Of a DNA stretch of 64,000 nt, positions 22,831-34,192 are shown piece after piece. Made by a program: the position numbers and the translations under genes. The stretch covers positions 3,557,879 through 3,621,878 of the forward strand of contig NC_079977.1 in NCBI RefSeq assembly GCF_029852145.1. Direction: 5' to 3'. Every line of letters starts with the position of its first letter. Position 1 is the stretch's first letter. The notes under the pieces were generated by a model. That model was not told the DNA's origin, did no database searches, and saw only the letters and a program-made list of their open reading frames with translations. The stretch is from Microplitis mediator (lineage: Eukaryota; Arthropoda; Insecta; Hymenoptera; Braconidae).

Positions 22831-23689
22831 ATGATTTATTCATATTCTTTTACATTACTTTTATAAATAACAAACTGGCACCGGCTTTCGAGACCTAGAG
22901 TATTACTCATACTAAAAAAGACGGAGAATACTTAGCCAATAAATAATATCTTGTCGTTTATTATTAAACTACTTTATTTCTTCTAGGCATTCTTGTCACT
23001 TCTCAAAGCTTAAAGACAATTAGAATATTTATGAATGTGATACTTTAACACAACCTCGTATCACTTATAAAACGTAGTATAGACACGAGATTATATCAAA
23101 GAACCCTCGAAATTTTATTACATGAATAAACTATAACTCAAATGATTTTCTCCATTCTCTTAAATCAGTCTTGTATATTTTAATAACCCGTATTTCATAC
23201 GGGCTTACTGTTTCGCCATGCTCGATACAATGATAAACAACGTTGTGAAGTAGGCGTGCCAACATACATCAATTAACGTCATTTCTGGCTCATGATTAAT
23301 GGCTGTCGACAAAATTATTAAAAGACTTAATTTAGATTTCAAATGGCGGTTTTAAGAGAACGGGTTCGCTAATTCGATGAAACACTCGGTGTATCTGTTG
23401 CTTAGCTAAACAAAATGGCAGAAAATATCTCTTTGGACATGAGCTTCTTAGTCTTAGTCCGTGTATTGGTACGCCACCTCGTGCAATGGTTGGTCGTTGA
23501 AAAAAGGTTATAGAGCGGCTATGCTCAGGTGACACATGTGTGTATTGAACATGAGTGTAGCTAAGTGTTGATGGTGTTGTTAGCGATAGTATTGGTAATG
23601 ATGGCGAGAAGTAAGGCCGCGTGTGTCCACGAAGGTACATAACCAAGAAGAAGACTAAACTACAGACTATACACTAGGATAGCTTGTCG

Positions 23690-24050
23690 TGCCGCGCAAT
23701 GTCGGCAAACGTGTGTGTTCTCTGTGTTTCAAATGCATGGAACAAGCGCTGCTTGTCCACGGCCACCTGAGTTATGATCGTTCCGTGCCCACCCTGGCTG
23801 CTTGCTGTCTACTTGGTTGTTTCGTTTCACTGCTATGCTATGCTTCTTCTTGTTTCACTTTGCCCTTCTTTACCTTTTCACTGGTGTATATATGTATGTG
23901 TATGTTATATAGCGACCACGGCGGCCATTTTGACTTCGAAACCGGTTATATACTCTCTAGATACTGAGCTACGTATATTCAGCAGCGTGATCGGCCACCA
24001 CGGCCATCGTGCACAATTGCTGGACTGTCTTGCACTTATGCGCATATAAG
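23690..24050. promoter_or_regulatory. G+C-richer unique patch with PHO/YY1-like GCCAT sites
   Basis: This 360-bp patch has fewer A/T runs than its flanks. CGGCGGCCATTTTGAC (23928-23943) contains a PHO/YY1-type GCCAT core in good context, and CACGGCCATCG follows at 23999-24009. Two overlapping open frames (92 and 91 codons) show no domain and begin at different ATGs, so coding is doubtful. Candidate noc regulatory DNA by position and composition. Confidence 0.25.
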
Positions 24051-24530
24051 ATGCTACTTTGCCTTAACTTTATGGTTTTTTTTTGTTTAGTAAAGATTTA
24101 CCATAGTTTTATGTAAGTACTGACGCGAGAATATAACGACAGAAAAAATGCAAGAATATATTTGGTTGGAAAAAATAGATTACCATAGAAAATAGTAATG
24201 AAAACTATTAAAAAGGTTGTATGATCATTTAAAATTCCAGCAATGCCATACATATTTTTTCATATATGTATACGTATGAAATAATATGTTGTATATATAA
24301 CGATCTTGAAAAGTAATTGGAAAATTAGTGGACTACAACATATTTCGAGTTTTTGCTGCTCGTATTGTAAATTTCAAAAATAATGGGCTATATATCCCAA
24401 ATATATAACAATATATACAAAATTATATGCGGAAAAAATTTTTCGTCAAAAATAACCTTAAAAATTTCGTACTGCGAGTAACCAGATTTTAATTTTGAAA
24501 AAATTTTCTCAGAAAGCTCTATATACAGTA

Positions 24531-25079
24531 GACTGATTTAGATTTTCTTAATAATCTAAATTTTGTTGCTCAAAATTAATTATATTAAATTTTCAGTTAA
24601 TTGCGAATAACTTACGACTTATAAGAAATATCGAAAATTTTCTCTGAGATAAGTTGTAGTAAATAAAATGCTCTACAAAAAATGTCCTCTAAAATTTTCG
24701 GATAAAGTTGATGGTTGCGTCAAAAAATTTAAAAAATGTAAAAATTTATCGTCAGTCTAATTTTAACTTCGAATTACTTTTGAAGAAATAAAAATATCGA
24801 AAAATTATAAGAGACCTTTTTTGTAGAGCGTCAAATTTCCCATAAGAATAAGTCTTGAACATTCAAAAGTATTGGTCCCACCGTGAGCTACAAAATTCCA
24901 AAGCTTAAAAAATAAATTCTCCCATGGTATTTAAACGGGAAATAGAAAATTGCGATGTGGCAGTTGTTAATATCAATATTAAGCGCTCAAACTTTCAAGG
25001 TATTTTTTTTTCGTCATTTCCAACAATATATTCGATATAATGAAGAAAAAAAAAATTAGTCGATTTTTTTGAATCAGTC
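24531..25079 (-). mobile_element. GACTGattC-family element, copy 1 (549 bp)
   Basis: TA precedes GACTGATTTAG at the left end and follows GAATCAGTC at the right, consistent with TA target duplication as in Tc1/mariner-type MITEs. The right end next reads ATTAGTCGATTTTTT. Family blocks include GCTCTACAAAAAATGTCC and TTGGTCCCACCGTGAGC. A 10-bp ATATACAGTA also flanks both sides (24521-24530 and 25082-25091). Relative to the copy at 33577, one internal segment is inverted. Confidence 0.72.
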
Positions 25080-25142
25080 TAATATACAGTATCAATGTAT
25101 GACTTTTTTATATAAGATTTTTTGAATTGATGATTTTCTTTA

Positions 25143-25286
25143 CACACTGAAAAACAGTTATCTTGAGCTAAGAAAATTCGTCTTGGCCAGAAGAGATTTC
25201 TACTTTATCCGATAAAATTGCAGTTTTCAAAAAAATTTTCTTGAATCAAGAATATCTATTTTCAGTCGATAATTTTTTTTCTGTGC
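25143..25286. mobile_element. Short CACACTGAAAAAC-ended hairpin element (about 144 bp)
   Basis: The left end follows TA and reads CACACTGAAAAACAG. The right end reads ATTTTTTTTCTGTGCA, its imperfect complement. The centre holds TTCTTGAATCAAGAA and a TCTTGAGCTAAGA motif. It lies 60 bp right of the GACTGattC copy at 24531-25079. The end motif resembles those at 6779, 29083 and 35994. Confidence 0.5.
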
Positions 25287-26194
25287 ATCAGCAGCAAATG
25301 TGGTGTAACCAACACGTTTATAAATATGACATGAACTTTTAAGTTTGTTAACCCACACATCAAATCACCTAGAAAATTGCTAATCACCTAACACTTGTAT
25401 GATTGCAGCAGAAAGATTTATCTTTCATCGCTATAGCTATTAAATCTAGTTGTTTGCATTGAATAGACATGTTACGTTGTGCACCGTTAATTATTTGTTT
25501 CTCGGCAAACGTTCACACAACTTAACCAGCGAGACGTAGTATACAACAACTAAGACGTACATACTGACAGAATACAACTGAGAAAATATTGTAAAGTGTC
25601 TATCTGTGTACTTTAATGCCTGAACGTAAACAAGTGTTACTTTAGCTTGATTATTTTTCCATGTTGTTGTTTATTTCCGACGTATATGTGAAAAGTTAAA
25701 GTGTAAAAGCCGTGAATTCTTTCAACTGACAGCGGTGTAGCTGAGGTGTGGTCACGGTAATTACCTCGATAGAGTTACAAGACTCGTTTTGAGAGTCCTG
25801 CTTAAATTTATTATCCTCATTCGTGTCAGTTTAATTATCAAGGTTCACCGCCTTACATTTTTCATTTTTAAATATAACCCGTTATATTTAATGATTTGGT
25901 TTGTTAGAGAAATTATTATATAGAAAATAATATATCATGTCTTATATATTTTATGGCTAACTACCTCTTCTAAATCAAAAATCATTTTTGCAGCTCGTTT
26001 GATTCTACGGTCAGATATGACAATTAATGATCTGTATTTGTGATTTTTATTGATTTATTATAAATCTAATGCGGTACATAATATTTATGTATTATTGTTA
26101 GCCATTAATTTATTAAAAGTTTGCTTTATTAAAACAACTAAGAATTACAATTAGAAAAATTAAACTCAAGCAATTATATATGACTTATATATTA

Positions 26195-27150
26195 GACTGG
26201 GCCAAAAAATTGACTACTTTTTTTTTTATAGCTATATCGAAAATATTATTCAAAATGACAAAAAAAAATTTCATGAAAGTTTGAGCCCTTAATATTAATT
26301 TTAAGAGGTCTATCATCGCTATTTTAATTTTGATTCATAATTTGATGTTTTACGTCAGAACTGCTAAAACATTGGAGTAAAAAAAATTCATTTCCACTTA
26401 TTCTTATGTAAAATTAAATTCCCTACAAAAAAGGTCTGATTGAAAATTTTCGTCAGACAAGCCGTTTCCGATTAATTAAGCTTAATAAAGTCATATATTT
26501 TTTCGATTTAACATTTTTACTTTTGAATTTTGTAACTGACGAATTAATTAATATCTAATAAAGATCATGACAGATTTTTGAAGGAAATTTAATGCTCTAC
26601 AAAAAAGGTCTCATAACATTTTTTGCTAAATTCACTCCTTCGAAAGTTATTCACGCTATTGAAATCATCTTGACTCGAATTCAACCTTGAATAACTTTCG
26701 AAGGAGTGAATTTAGCAAAAAATGTTAAGAGACCTTTTTTGTAGAGCATTAAATTTCCTTCAAAAATCTGTCATGATCTTTATTAGATATTTATTAATTC
26801 GTCAGTTACAAAATTCAAAAGTAAAAATGTTAAATCGAAAAAATATATCAATTTATTAAGCTTAATTAATCGAAAACGGCTTGTCTGACGAAAATTTTCA
26901 ATCAGACCTTTTTTGTAGGGAACTTAATTTTACATAAGAATAAGTGGAAATGAATTTTTTTTACTCCAATGTTTTAGCAGTTCTGACGTAAAACATCAAA
27001 TTATTAATTAAAATTAAAAATAGTGATGATAGACCTCTTCAAATTAATATTAAGGGCTCAAACTCTCATGAAATTTTTTTTTTTGTCATTCTGAATAATA
27101 TTCTCGATATAGCTAAGAAAAAAAAAATAGTCAATTTTTTTGGCCCGGTC
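26195..27150. mobile_element. GACTGggcC-family foldback element, copy 2 (956 bp, near-complete palindrome)
   Basis: TA flanks both ends (26193-26194 and 27151-27152). The left arm begins GACTGGGCCAAAAAATTGAC and the right arm ends with its near-perfect complement. The arms pair along almost their whole length (about 475 bp each) to a centre near 26675, marked by TTCGAAAGTTATTC against GAATAACTTTCGAA. The related blocks AAAAAAGGTCTCATAAC and TTGAGCCCTTAATATTAAT link it to the 24.5, 33.6 and 39.2 kb copies. No coding capacity. Confidence 0.85.
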
Positions 27151-27152
27151 TA

Positions 27153-28485
27153 TTATATGAATTTTTTCGCGAGCTACTTCTACAAACAATTAAATATTAA
27201 AATTTTATTGTTTAGTTATGTAAATTAATATTTAAGATGACAGACATCGATTAATAGAATACTTAACATTTTCCATTATTTAAACTGCATTAACAAAGCT
27301 ATGAATCCCATATGCTTCAAATAAAAGATCTCATCTGACAGCAAGGGCGAAATTTTCCGGCTCTCTGTGACAAGAAAAGACTTAACGCCGACAATGGCAT
27401 CAGATGATTAGCCGCCTTCAGAGTACAATATAACAACGAGCAAACAAATGGTATTTAAGGTAGGATTACAACTCTCTATGGGACACTTGTCGAGTTCAGT
27501 AGAGACTAATACACTACTGTGATAGAATAGTATGCGTTAAGTGGCAGAATATTATATACCTTTCAAAAGAGACTGGTATATTATACAGCATAGGGTCGAC
27601 CCTCATCTCTATATACCCGTCATCGGCTTATGTCACTGACCCGTCATTCTAAAGATTGACGTATCACCATTTATTTATACCTAAGTTTCAAAAATACCAG
27701 CTTCTAAAACTAAGTAAAGAACGCGTCCATAAATTTTTGAACAGTCGACTGTATCCAAATTATAGAAAATTTGAATATTCACTCGTAGAAACAGTTTGTA
27801 CACTTACATTATTACGGTTTGAGTCATGTTTTTGTTATATAAATATATATAAGGAACCAAAAAAGCTTAAAAACTTTTTGTGGAAAAAGTAATCGACCTC
27901 ATAGGAAATGTCTTGCAATGGGCGCGAAGAAATTCAAAGTTTTATGCTGATGTGTAACGCCCTGAGGAAGAATTATATAAGAAAGGCGACGAAGAGTACA
28001 GCCTGGTAAACGAGGTGGCACAGTCCCAAGAGTATATTTCGAGAGACAACAATAGAAAGGCATCGGTAGGACTTATTGTATGTATTCAAAAGGGTGCGGG
28101 CTCTCGCATAATACAATGCCTTCTGCATTATGTATCTCGTGGCTCTTAAGCATAGTCATATAACAACGCTCATGTTTCTTTTAGCTATGTAAAAGTACTA
28201 TACTTTGTGTGTTTTGTGCGTCGTCGAGTGTTTTAATCCTAAACATCATCTACGAGTAAAGCGTGAGGAACGGAGTTTTGAATAGCTTTTGGGCTACGAA
28301 CACATCATGAGACTTTTTTTTATTTAAATTGCCAACGAAATTCATCTACAATCAACATATGTATACTTTTTGGATTATGTCCCTTAGGGGACGTAAGTTT
28401 TAGGGCTAATAAATGTATTAAATAAATAAATAAAATATAACTGACGAAATTTCTCAAGTATGTAACAATTTTTAAAATAAATTCT
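27153..28485. other. Intergenic: no supported feature
   Basis: Unique sequence between the foldback at 26195-27150 and the element at 28486. The 78-codon frame at 27656-27892 has no recognisable features. Confidence 0.55.
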
Positions 28486-29048
28486 ACCCGGGTCGAAAAA
28501 TTTGATCTGATTTAAGTCTTACTAAACTGTATTTGAAAAATTTTAAATGTTGTTTATCTAAAAAGGATCATAAACAGGAAAAATAGCAGACTGACAAATT
28601 TTGATTTCGGGGTGCAAAAATAAAAGAAGCCAAAATATTATGAGAAAATAGTATATTACACACCAAGGGAAGAAAGTAGATTCCAACCCGCGTATATAAT
28701 TGCGTGTATAAATTTTGAACAGACTTACACCTGGAGGCTTAAATTTTTCCTCTGATTGTGGAAAGAATGGCGCATGCGCTTTTAATCATTTGTTTTCTTG
28801 CAAAAGACAAGAACGACTTTCCTCCCTCTAAATAGGGCAGGAATGTAGGAAAACTTTTGGTGGTGGTATGGTGAAAAAGTGTGATTTTGATCTAGAGGCG
28901 ACCAAAATCTTTCGAAAAATCATTAAAAACAGAAACAAAGTCTGAAAAAAGTCTAAATAAGGAATAATGCCTAGAAAAAGTAAATCTGAATTAAGATAAC
29001 TTAATATTTTTATTTGATTTAAAAAAGATCAAATTTTTCGACCCGGGT
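28486..29048. mobile_element. ACCCGGGTCGAAAAATTTGA-ended element (563 bp)
   Basis: The left end ACCCGGGTCGAAAAATTTGA and right end TCAAATTTTTCGACCCGGGT are perfect inverted repeats. The interior contains a copy of the AGTATATTACACA core (28648-28860), shared with 10.6 and 63.2 kb. The outer TIR and the core are found together here. At 63.2 kb a CTCGGGTCGAAAAATT fragment lies within the core, so the two sequences probably belong to one family that has been rearranged. Confidence 0.78.
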
Positions 29049-29082
29049 TCAGTCGACTTATTAAATAAAATTAAGATTCGTA

Positions 29083-29716
29083 CACGCTGAAAAAAAATGG
29101 TAATACTTGCCATCTTAACGAAGTAACTATTTCCATCCTTACATTTTAATGATTCTCATTCTTTTATGTTAACTTTTCCTATCAGAGATGATAAACATTC
29201 TTATCTAGATACACTCAGAAAATTAAGTAATTTTGTGTCTATTATCCTAAATTTTCAATTCCAATCATCTAGAATGATTCGAAAGTTTTTAAATGCAAAG
29301 ATAGTTAGTGTTTTAATTTTTTTAAATAGAGATAATAATATCAGGATGGTAAAAATTACCATCAGGATGATAACAGTTACTATCAGGGATTATAATTAAT
29401 ATTATTACGATCCAGATAATTTATACAATCATCTAGATAATATTCACTACTATCGGATTGATAGTAAAAATTTTACCATCACTAGATGATAATTCTTATC
29501 ATTTAATTTTCTGAGTGTAGTAACCATTCTTATTCGCGATGATAATCATTACTATCTAAGACGACAAAATCAAAAATTTCTCAGACGTAAGAAATATTAC
29601 TATCTAGATGATAACTATTACTATACGAGAAACGAATAGTTAACATAAAAGCATGATTGCAATTTGATCATTCCCTATTGCAAGATGGTTATAGTTAGCA
29701 TTTTTTTTTCAGCGCG
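29083..29716. mobile_element. CACGCTGAAAAAAAATGGTAA-type MITE (634 bp), TA-flanked
   Basis: TA (29081-29082 and 29717-29718) brackets inverted ends: CACGCTGAAAAAAAATGGTA at the left and CATTTTTTTTTCAGCGCG at the right. The interior repeats short motifs of the GATGGTAA, GATGATAA, TTACTATC and TTACCATC types in both orientations, clearest at 29340-29400 and 29440-29500. The 77-codon frame at 29166-29399 overlaps these repeats and is not a gene. Confidence 0.75.
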
Positions 29717-31030
29717 TATTATATAATAATATAGTCAGCGAAAATAGTCGATGAATAAAAAAAATATTAGAAAGACTATATAAAATTTATAGAAGCTTAT
29801 AAAGCATACAGTCGAATAATTATATAAAAATATATTCCGAGAAATAAAATTTCCAGTAATAAAATTCATTATTCAATTTTACACTATAGTTCAGCTATTT
29901 TCAGCAATGTGCTATTAAAATTGCACAGTCGAGATGCTTGTTACGGGTTAAGTAAAAAAATCTTCTGTGATATTAAAAATAACTATTGAATTAATACTTC
30001 GCGCATATTCATGATCACATGATTATTCATTTTTTACTAAAATTAAAAATGAATATTTATATTGTTTATTTGTAATATTGACGTAAATTGACAGCCGTCT
30101 AATTTTTTAACATTCTGTTCATCTTTCAAGAATAATCGTGTGCGACGTTTGTTCGTTGTATATGCACACAGAAGGCGGTAACGCGGCATGACCGACGCGA
30201 TGGGGCGTGAAACCAATTTCTGAAATGTCAGCATAGAAAATGGTTTGGTTACGTCTGGACTTCTGTATGTACTAGCGTCTTGAGAAGGTTTTTGAGAACA
30301 TCAGAATGTAGTCTTGGAGAACGTCTTCCGCCAGCTGGCTTCCGTCACTCACTCGCGGTTTCCTTTGATGTCACACGCTTATATTCCAAACGTTTTCTCT
30401 TCCTCATCTTTGCCTCTTCTTCTTCGTCTTCTTTACGCTTTATCTTTTTTATTTCTTTATAGTTGGGCATGTTGTTGTCTTACTCTTGTGCATATGTGTC
30501 AAGAGGCTCCAACAAACAAATATACACACTTTCATGTCTTGTCTCTCTTTTAGTTCGGGATATACGGCAGCAGCGTTAAATTTTATTTTGACTCATTTTG
30601 TTATGATCTCATTTTACTTGAGCAACAACAGCTTTTTTGTATGTGTTTATATATACATACATACATATTTATATTATTCACCGGGAGACGTTTAATGTCA
30701 ATTAATTTTAAAAGACAATTTTGTATTTTTAACAGCCCATCAAATTGCATGTTTACGGTGTGTCTTATAAATTCAACTCGGGTCTTGTAGTAATGGTGCT
30801 AACCGAAATTCATGAGATATTAAATACGGCGGTAGATGACTTCAGTTTTGTCATAAATTTATACTTTGTTGTAATGAGATTTTTGAGGTATATATGTATG
30901 CATATATATTAATGTAAATAGTGATCTTGTTTGAAATGTCAAAAATCGTTCAAACGGATATTTATATGAATTTTTTTTTATACATGTATTTTTAAAACAA
31001 AATGAGTTGCAAAAGTATTAAAACGCCTTC

Positions 31031-32080
31031 TCAAGGGGGCGCTAGTGTAAAATTTTGAAAACATTAATTTTTTTGCATATTTCGATAGTCGATAGCTTAA
31101 GGGGGATAGCCACTGTGAGGATCGAAAAAATAGGTGATTTTCGGGAATTTTTTTGACTGGAATAATAAAGGAATTTGGGGATCGGGTTTTTTTGTTTACT
31201 AAAGTATACATTGAAGATAATTCTCCTAAATTTTCATTAAAAAATATCATGTTGTTACTAAGTTATAAGCATTTTTGTGGAGCAACAAAAAAATTTTCCC
31301 CACCACGGTGTCATCTCTAACTCAAAAACGGATTATCAGAAACAAAAAAACCAAACGGCGTTGTAATTTGTATGCATGTGGCTATCGGTGCATGTAGGGG
31401 ATTTTGAAAATTTGGATTTGAAAAAAAATGGCGACATATTAACAATTTTTTCGTTATTTTTTCTCATTTTTTTGGATTCAAACAGCCCTAAAAAATCTTA
31501 AAAATCAAAATTTTCAAAATCCCCTACGTGCAACTTTAGCTACTGAATAGGCGAATACGGCAAAAAAAAAAAAGTTGCGAATCGGTTCTTATTTATGCAA
31601 ATTACAGATGCCACCAGTTCAAAAAAAGTAGTTTCGAGAAAAACGCGTTTAAAGTTTTTAGTCGATGCAGCGGTCAGTTGACGCGTTGCCACAAAAATGA
31701 CTATAACTTGAAAAATATTCGGAATTTTCATATAAAACTTAAAATACATATTTTTGAACATATACACTTTGATTTAATAAAAAAAAAAATTTTTTTTTTT
31801 AAATTTCACAGTGGCTATCCCCCTTAAGAAATAGCATACTAAAATTTCGAGTGCATGTCTCAAATAGTTTTTTTGAGCTACAGCGGTCCGGAGAGCAGAC
31901 GATCCTCGGTTCTCAAAAATACATTTTCAAAATTGCTGCAACTATAACTCGGTCAAATTATCCGATCGATTTGATTCTTATTGCAGCTTCTTTTATAAAT
32001 GTTTTTCCACAACATGAATTTCCAGTTTATGCTAAAACGAAAATTTGAAAAACGGTTAACCTGCAGGCCTAAAAACTTCT
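31031..32080 (+). mobile_element. Repeat related to 61443-62119, split by the 723-bp MITE
   Basis: The left end TCAAGGGGGCGCTAGTGT resembles the ends of the 61.4-kb copy. Both share TTTTTTTGCATA-TTCGATAGTC before the insertion and, after it, long blocks such as ATCCGATCGATTTGATTC and TTGCAGCTTCTTTTATAAAT. The MITE entered a TTAA next to GATAGC; the 61.4-kb copy shows the empty site (ATAGCTTTAAAAAT). Similarity fades after about 32045, so the right boundary is uncertain and may be deleted. Confidence 0.65.
31101..31823 (-). mobile_element. 723-bp TTAA-flanked MITE (piggyBac-like pattern), copy 2
   Basis: The same unit as 21857-22579, with the same length but in opposite orientation, flanked by TTAA at 31097-31100 and 31824-31827. 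The shared frame (31540-31767, minus strand) differs from copy 1 at only a few residues (for example F/L, A/T and K/M changes), so the copies are fairly young relative to each other. It interrupts another repeat (31031 to about 32080) whose uninterrupted relative lies at 61443-62119. Confidence 0.88.
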
Positions 32081-32689
32081 CGCTGATTTTGATCTTATGG
32101 AATATTACTGCGTGTACATTCTTCAGCACATTGAGCTCTCAATTGTTATTATTTTCTCTTGCAGTAATTTCGAGATATTAAAACTCAAATTTTTCAAAAT
32201 TAACTACAGTTATTTCAAACTTGTACTTTTGCTTAACTCCCTAAGGCCTTAATCATTTCGACTAATTTTTACGAAGTCGATACTTTTAGTATAAATAACA
32301 TACATTTTTTGTTTTTCATTTATCAGTGTTTAGTTTCAAAAGGACAAACAATATCTATTCAATTTTTTCCAAAAAAAAACCACGATATATCTTTCTTTTT
32401 AAAATCTTGAAATATATTTCTCGTTTGCCTTATTACGAGATTTCCATCAAATTTATTGTGACAGAAACTACATGAGATTATCTACCAATACATTTTTTGT
32501 CCCAAACTCTCCGAACTCAGTTGGAGCCTATCTTTGAAAAATCTCTTTTAAGAACTGCCATCAGCAGTCACACCCCACAATTATGTAGTGTAAAAAGAAG
32601 CGTGTATATTCTTTTCTTCATATCTGTCCTTCTTTTCAAACTGTAGGTCTCTAAGAAAAACAGAGATGTAATTTTGTCTTTTTTTCCGG

Positions 32690-32960
32690 CCGTCAACGCC
32701 GCGGGTGTCCGAGAAACCAGATGAGACAAGGAGCCAGCAGAGGCTGTCATTGGTCGCATGTACACTCTCTTACATTATATGACTTTAAACATACATATCT
32801 CTATATATCTTCAGCTCTATACTTAAATACTGTAGTGCATAGAGTTGATCAAGGCGACAAGCACGACTCGCGAGGTGACGTAATCCGGCACTTAGTGTCG
32901 ACCTCGTGCCGCCTCGACGTCGTCGTTTCATCCCTCTTGTCAGAGACGCCCCACGGGAAT
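32690..32960. promoter_or_regulatory. G+C-richer unique patch, possible regulatory element
   Basis: It contains GGCCGTCAACGCCGCGGGTG and the CpG-rich CGAGGTGACGTAATCCGGCA, including a perfect TGACGTAA (CRE-like) site. A 141-codon frame (32721-33146) runs through it and becomes low-complexity and hydrophobic at its end; I see no domain. It is flanked by repeats on both sides (31031-32080 and 33577-34192). Confidence 0.25.
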
Positions 32961-33576
32961 CTCTGGCTTCTATCTCACTGTCTAGTTCTCTTACACTTAT
33001 TTATTTTCTTATATATTAACACCCTTATTATATATAGTACCAGTAAATTTTCTAGTTCCTCTATCTTTATTTTCTTATTCGTTAACAACTTATTCACGTT
33101 TAAACGAATAAAACATCAGAGACCTGTCTTAGAGTTTGTGTTTTGAAGTTATCTCAAGTAACTATTTCCGGCACTTTAAGTGATTTTGTCTTGTTTTCGA
33201 AATTTAGTTTTCCCTCTTCTCAAAAGTATGTCTTTTAGTTTAGCAACCCAAAAACATACTTCCTTTAAGCTACCCCACTTTGCAACAACCTACTTAGAAC
33301 GTTCATTTTTAGTAACTATGATACGCATGTGGGAGGTTACCTAGTGAAATAATAAATTCGAGTAGTATCGATGTGTTCAAGAACAGAGTTTTTGACTATT
33401 TTCTAAACTTAGACCTGTAGAGAGATTTTCTTTGTCAAAAGTTGAAAATAATTCTCAAAGTTTGTAATTTAAAACTTGTGTGTATTAATTTGAGTTGCTA
33501 GTAGAATCAGATTACCTACGTATATAAAATCTTAGATTTGTTTTTAAACTAAACCAAAATAGTGTATTATGTATTA

Positions 33577-34192
33577 GACTGATTCAAAAAAATCGACTAA
33601 TTTTTTTTTTCTTCATTATATCGAAAATATTGTTAGAAATGACGTAAAAAAAATAGTGTGAAAGTTTGAGCTCTTAATATTAATAGAAACAACTACCGCA
33701 TCGCGATTTTCTATTGCCCGTTTAAATAACATGGGGAAATTTATTTTTTAAGCTTTGGAATTTTGTAGCTCTCGGTGGGACCAATACTTTTGAATGTTCA
33801 AGACATATTCTTATGGGAAATTTGACGCTTTACAAAAAAGGTCTCGTATAATTTTTCGATATTTTTATTTCTTCAAAAGTAATTCGAAGCTAAAATTAGA
33901 TTGACGATAAATTTTTACATTTGTAATAACATTTGTAATAACATTTGTAATAACATTTGTAATAACATATGACTTAAGTGAAATATCGAAAATTTTCTCT
34001 GAGATAAGTTGTAGGAAATAAAATGCTCTACAAAAAATGTCCTCTAAAATTTTCGGATAAAGTTGATGGTTGAGTCAAAAAATTAAAAAAATAGAAAATT
34101 TATCGTCAATCACAGTAGTTTTTTTTCGTAATTTCCAACAATATTTTCGATATAATGAAGAAAAAAAAATAGTCGATTTTTTTGAATCAGTT
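33577..34192 (+). mobile_element. GACTGattC-family element, copy 3 (616 bp) with internal inversion
   Basis: TA precedes GACTGATTCAAAAAAATCG and follows GAATCAGTT at the right end. The first half matches the reverse complement of copy 1 (blocks GGTGGGACCAATACTTTTGA and TTATGGGAAATTTGACGC). The block AAATGCTCTACAAAAAATGT lies in the opposite relative orientation from copy 1. A four-unit 12-bp tandem repeat (33934-33966) sits at that switch point. The frame 34070-34282 only overlaps repeat sequence. Confidence 0.75.
33934..33966 (+). repeat. 12-bp tandem repeat, unit AACATTTGTAAT
   Basis: ACATTTGTAATA recurs four times in tandem with no mismatch in the shared core, ending at ACATATGACTT. It lies exactly where copy 3 of the GACTGattC family changes orientation relative to copy 1, so it may mark replication slippage at a rearrangement junction. 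Confidence 0.8.

Noticed and set aside
21857..31823. CRISPR array or phage-type repeats
   Set aside because: The repeats are long inverted elements with target duplications, not short regularly spaced direct repeats, and the window is clearly eukaryotic.
32721..33146. 141-codon frame over a G+C-richer patch
   Set aside because: It begins mid-patch and ends in hydrophobic low-complexity sequence. The patch is better seen as possible regulatory DNA.
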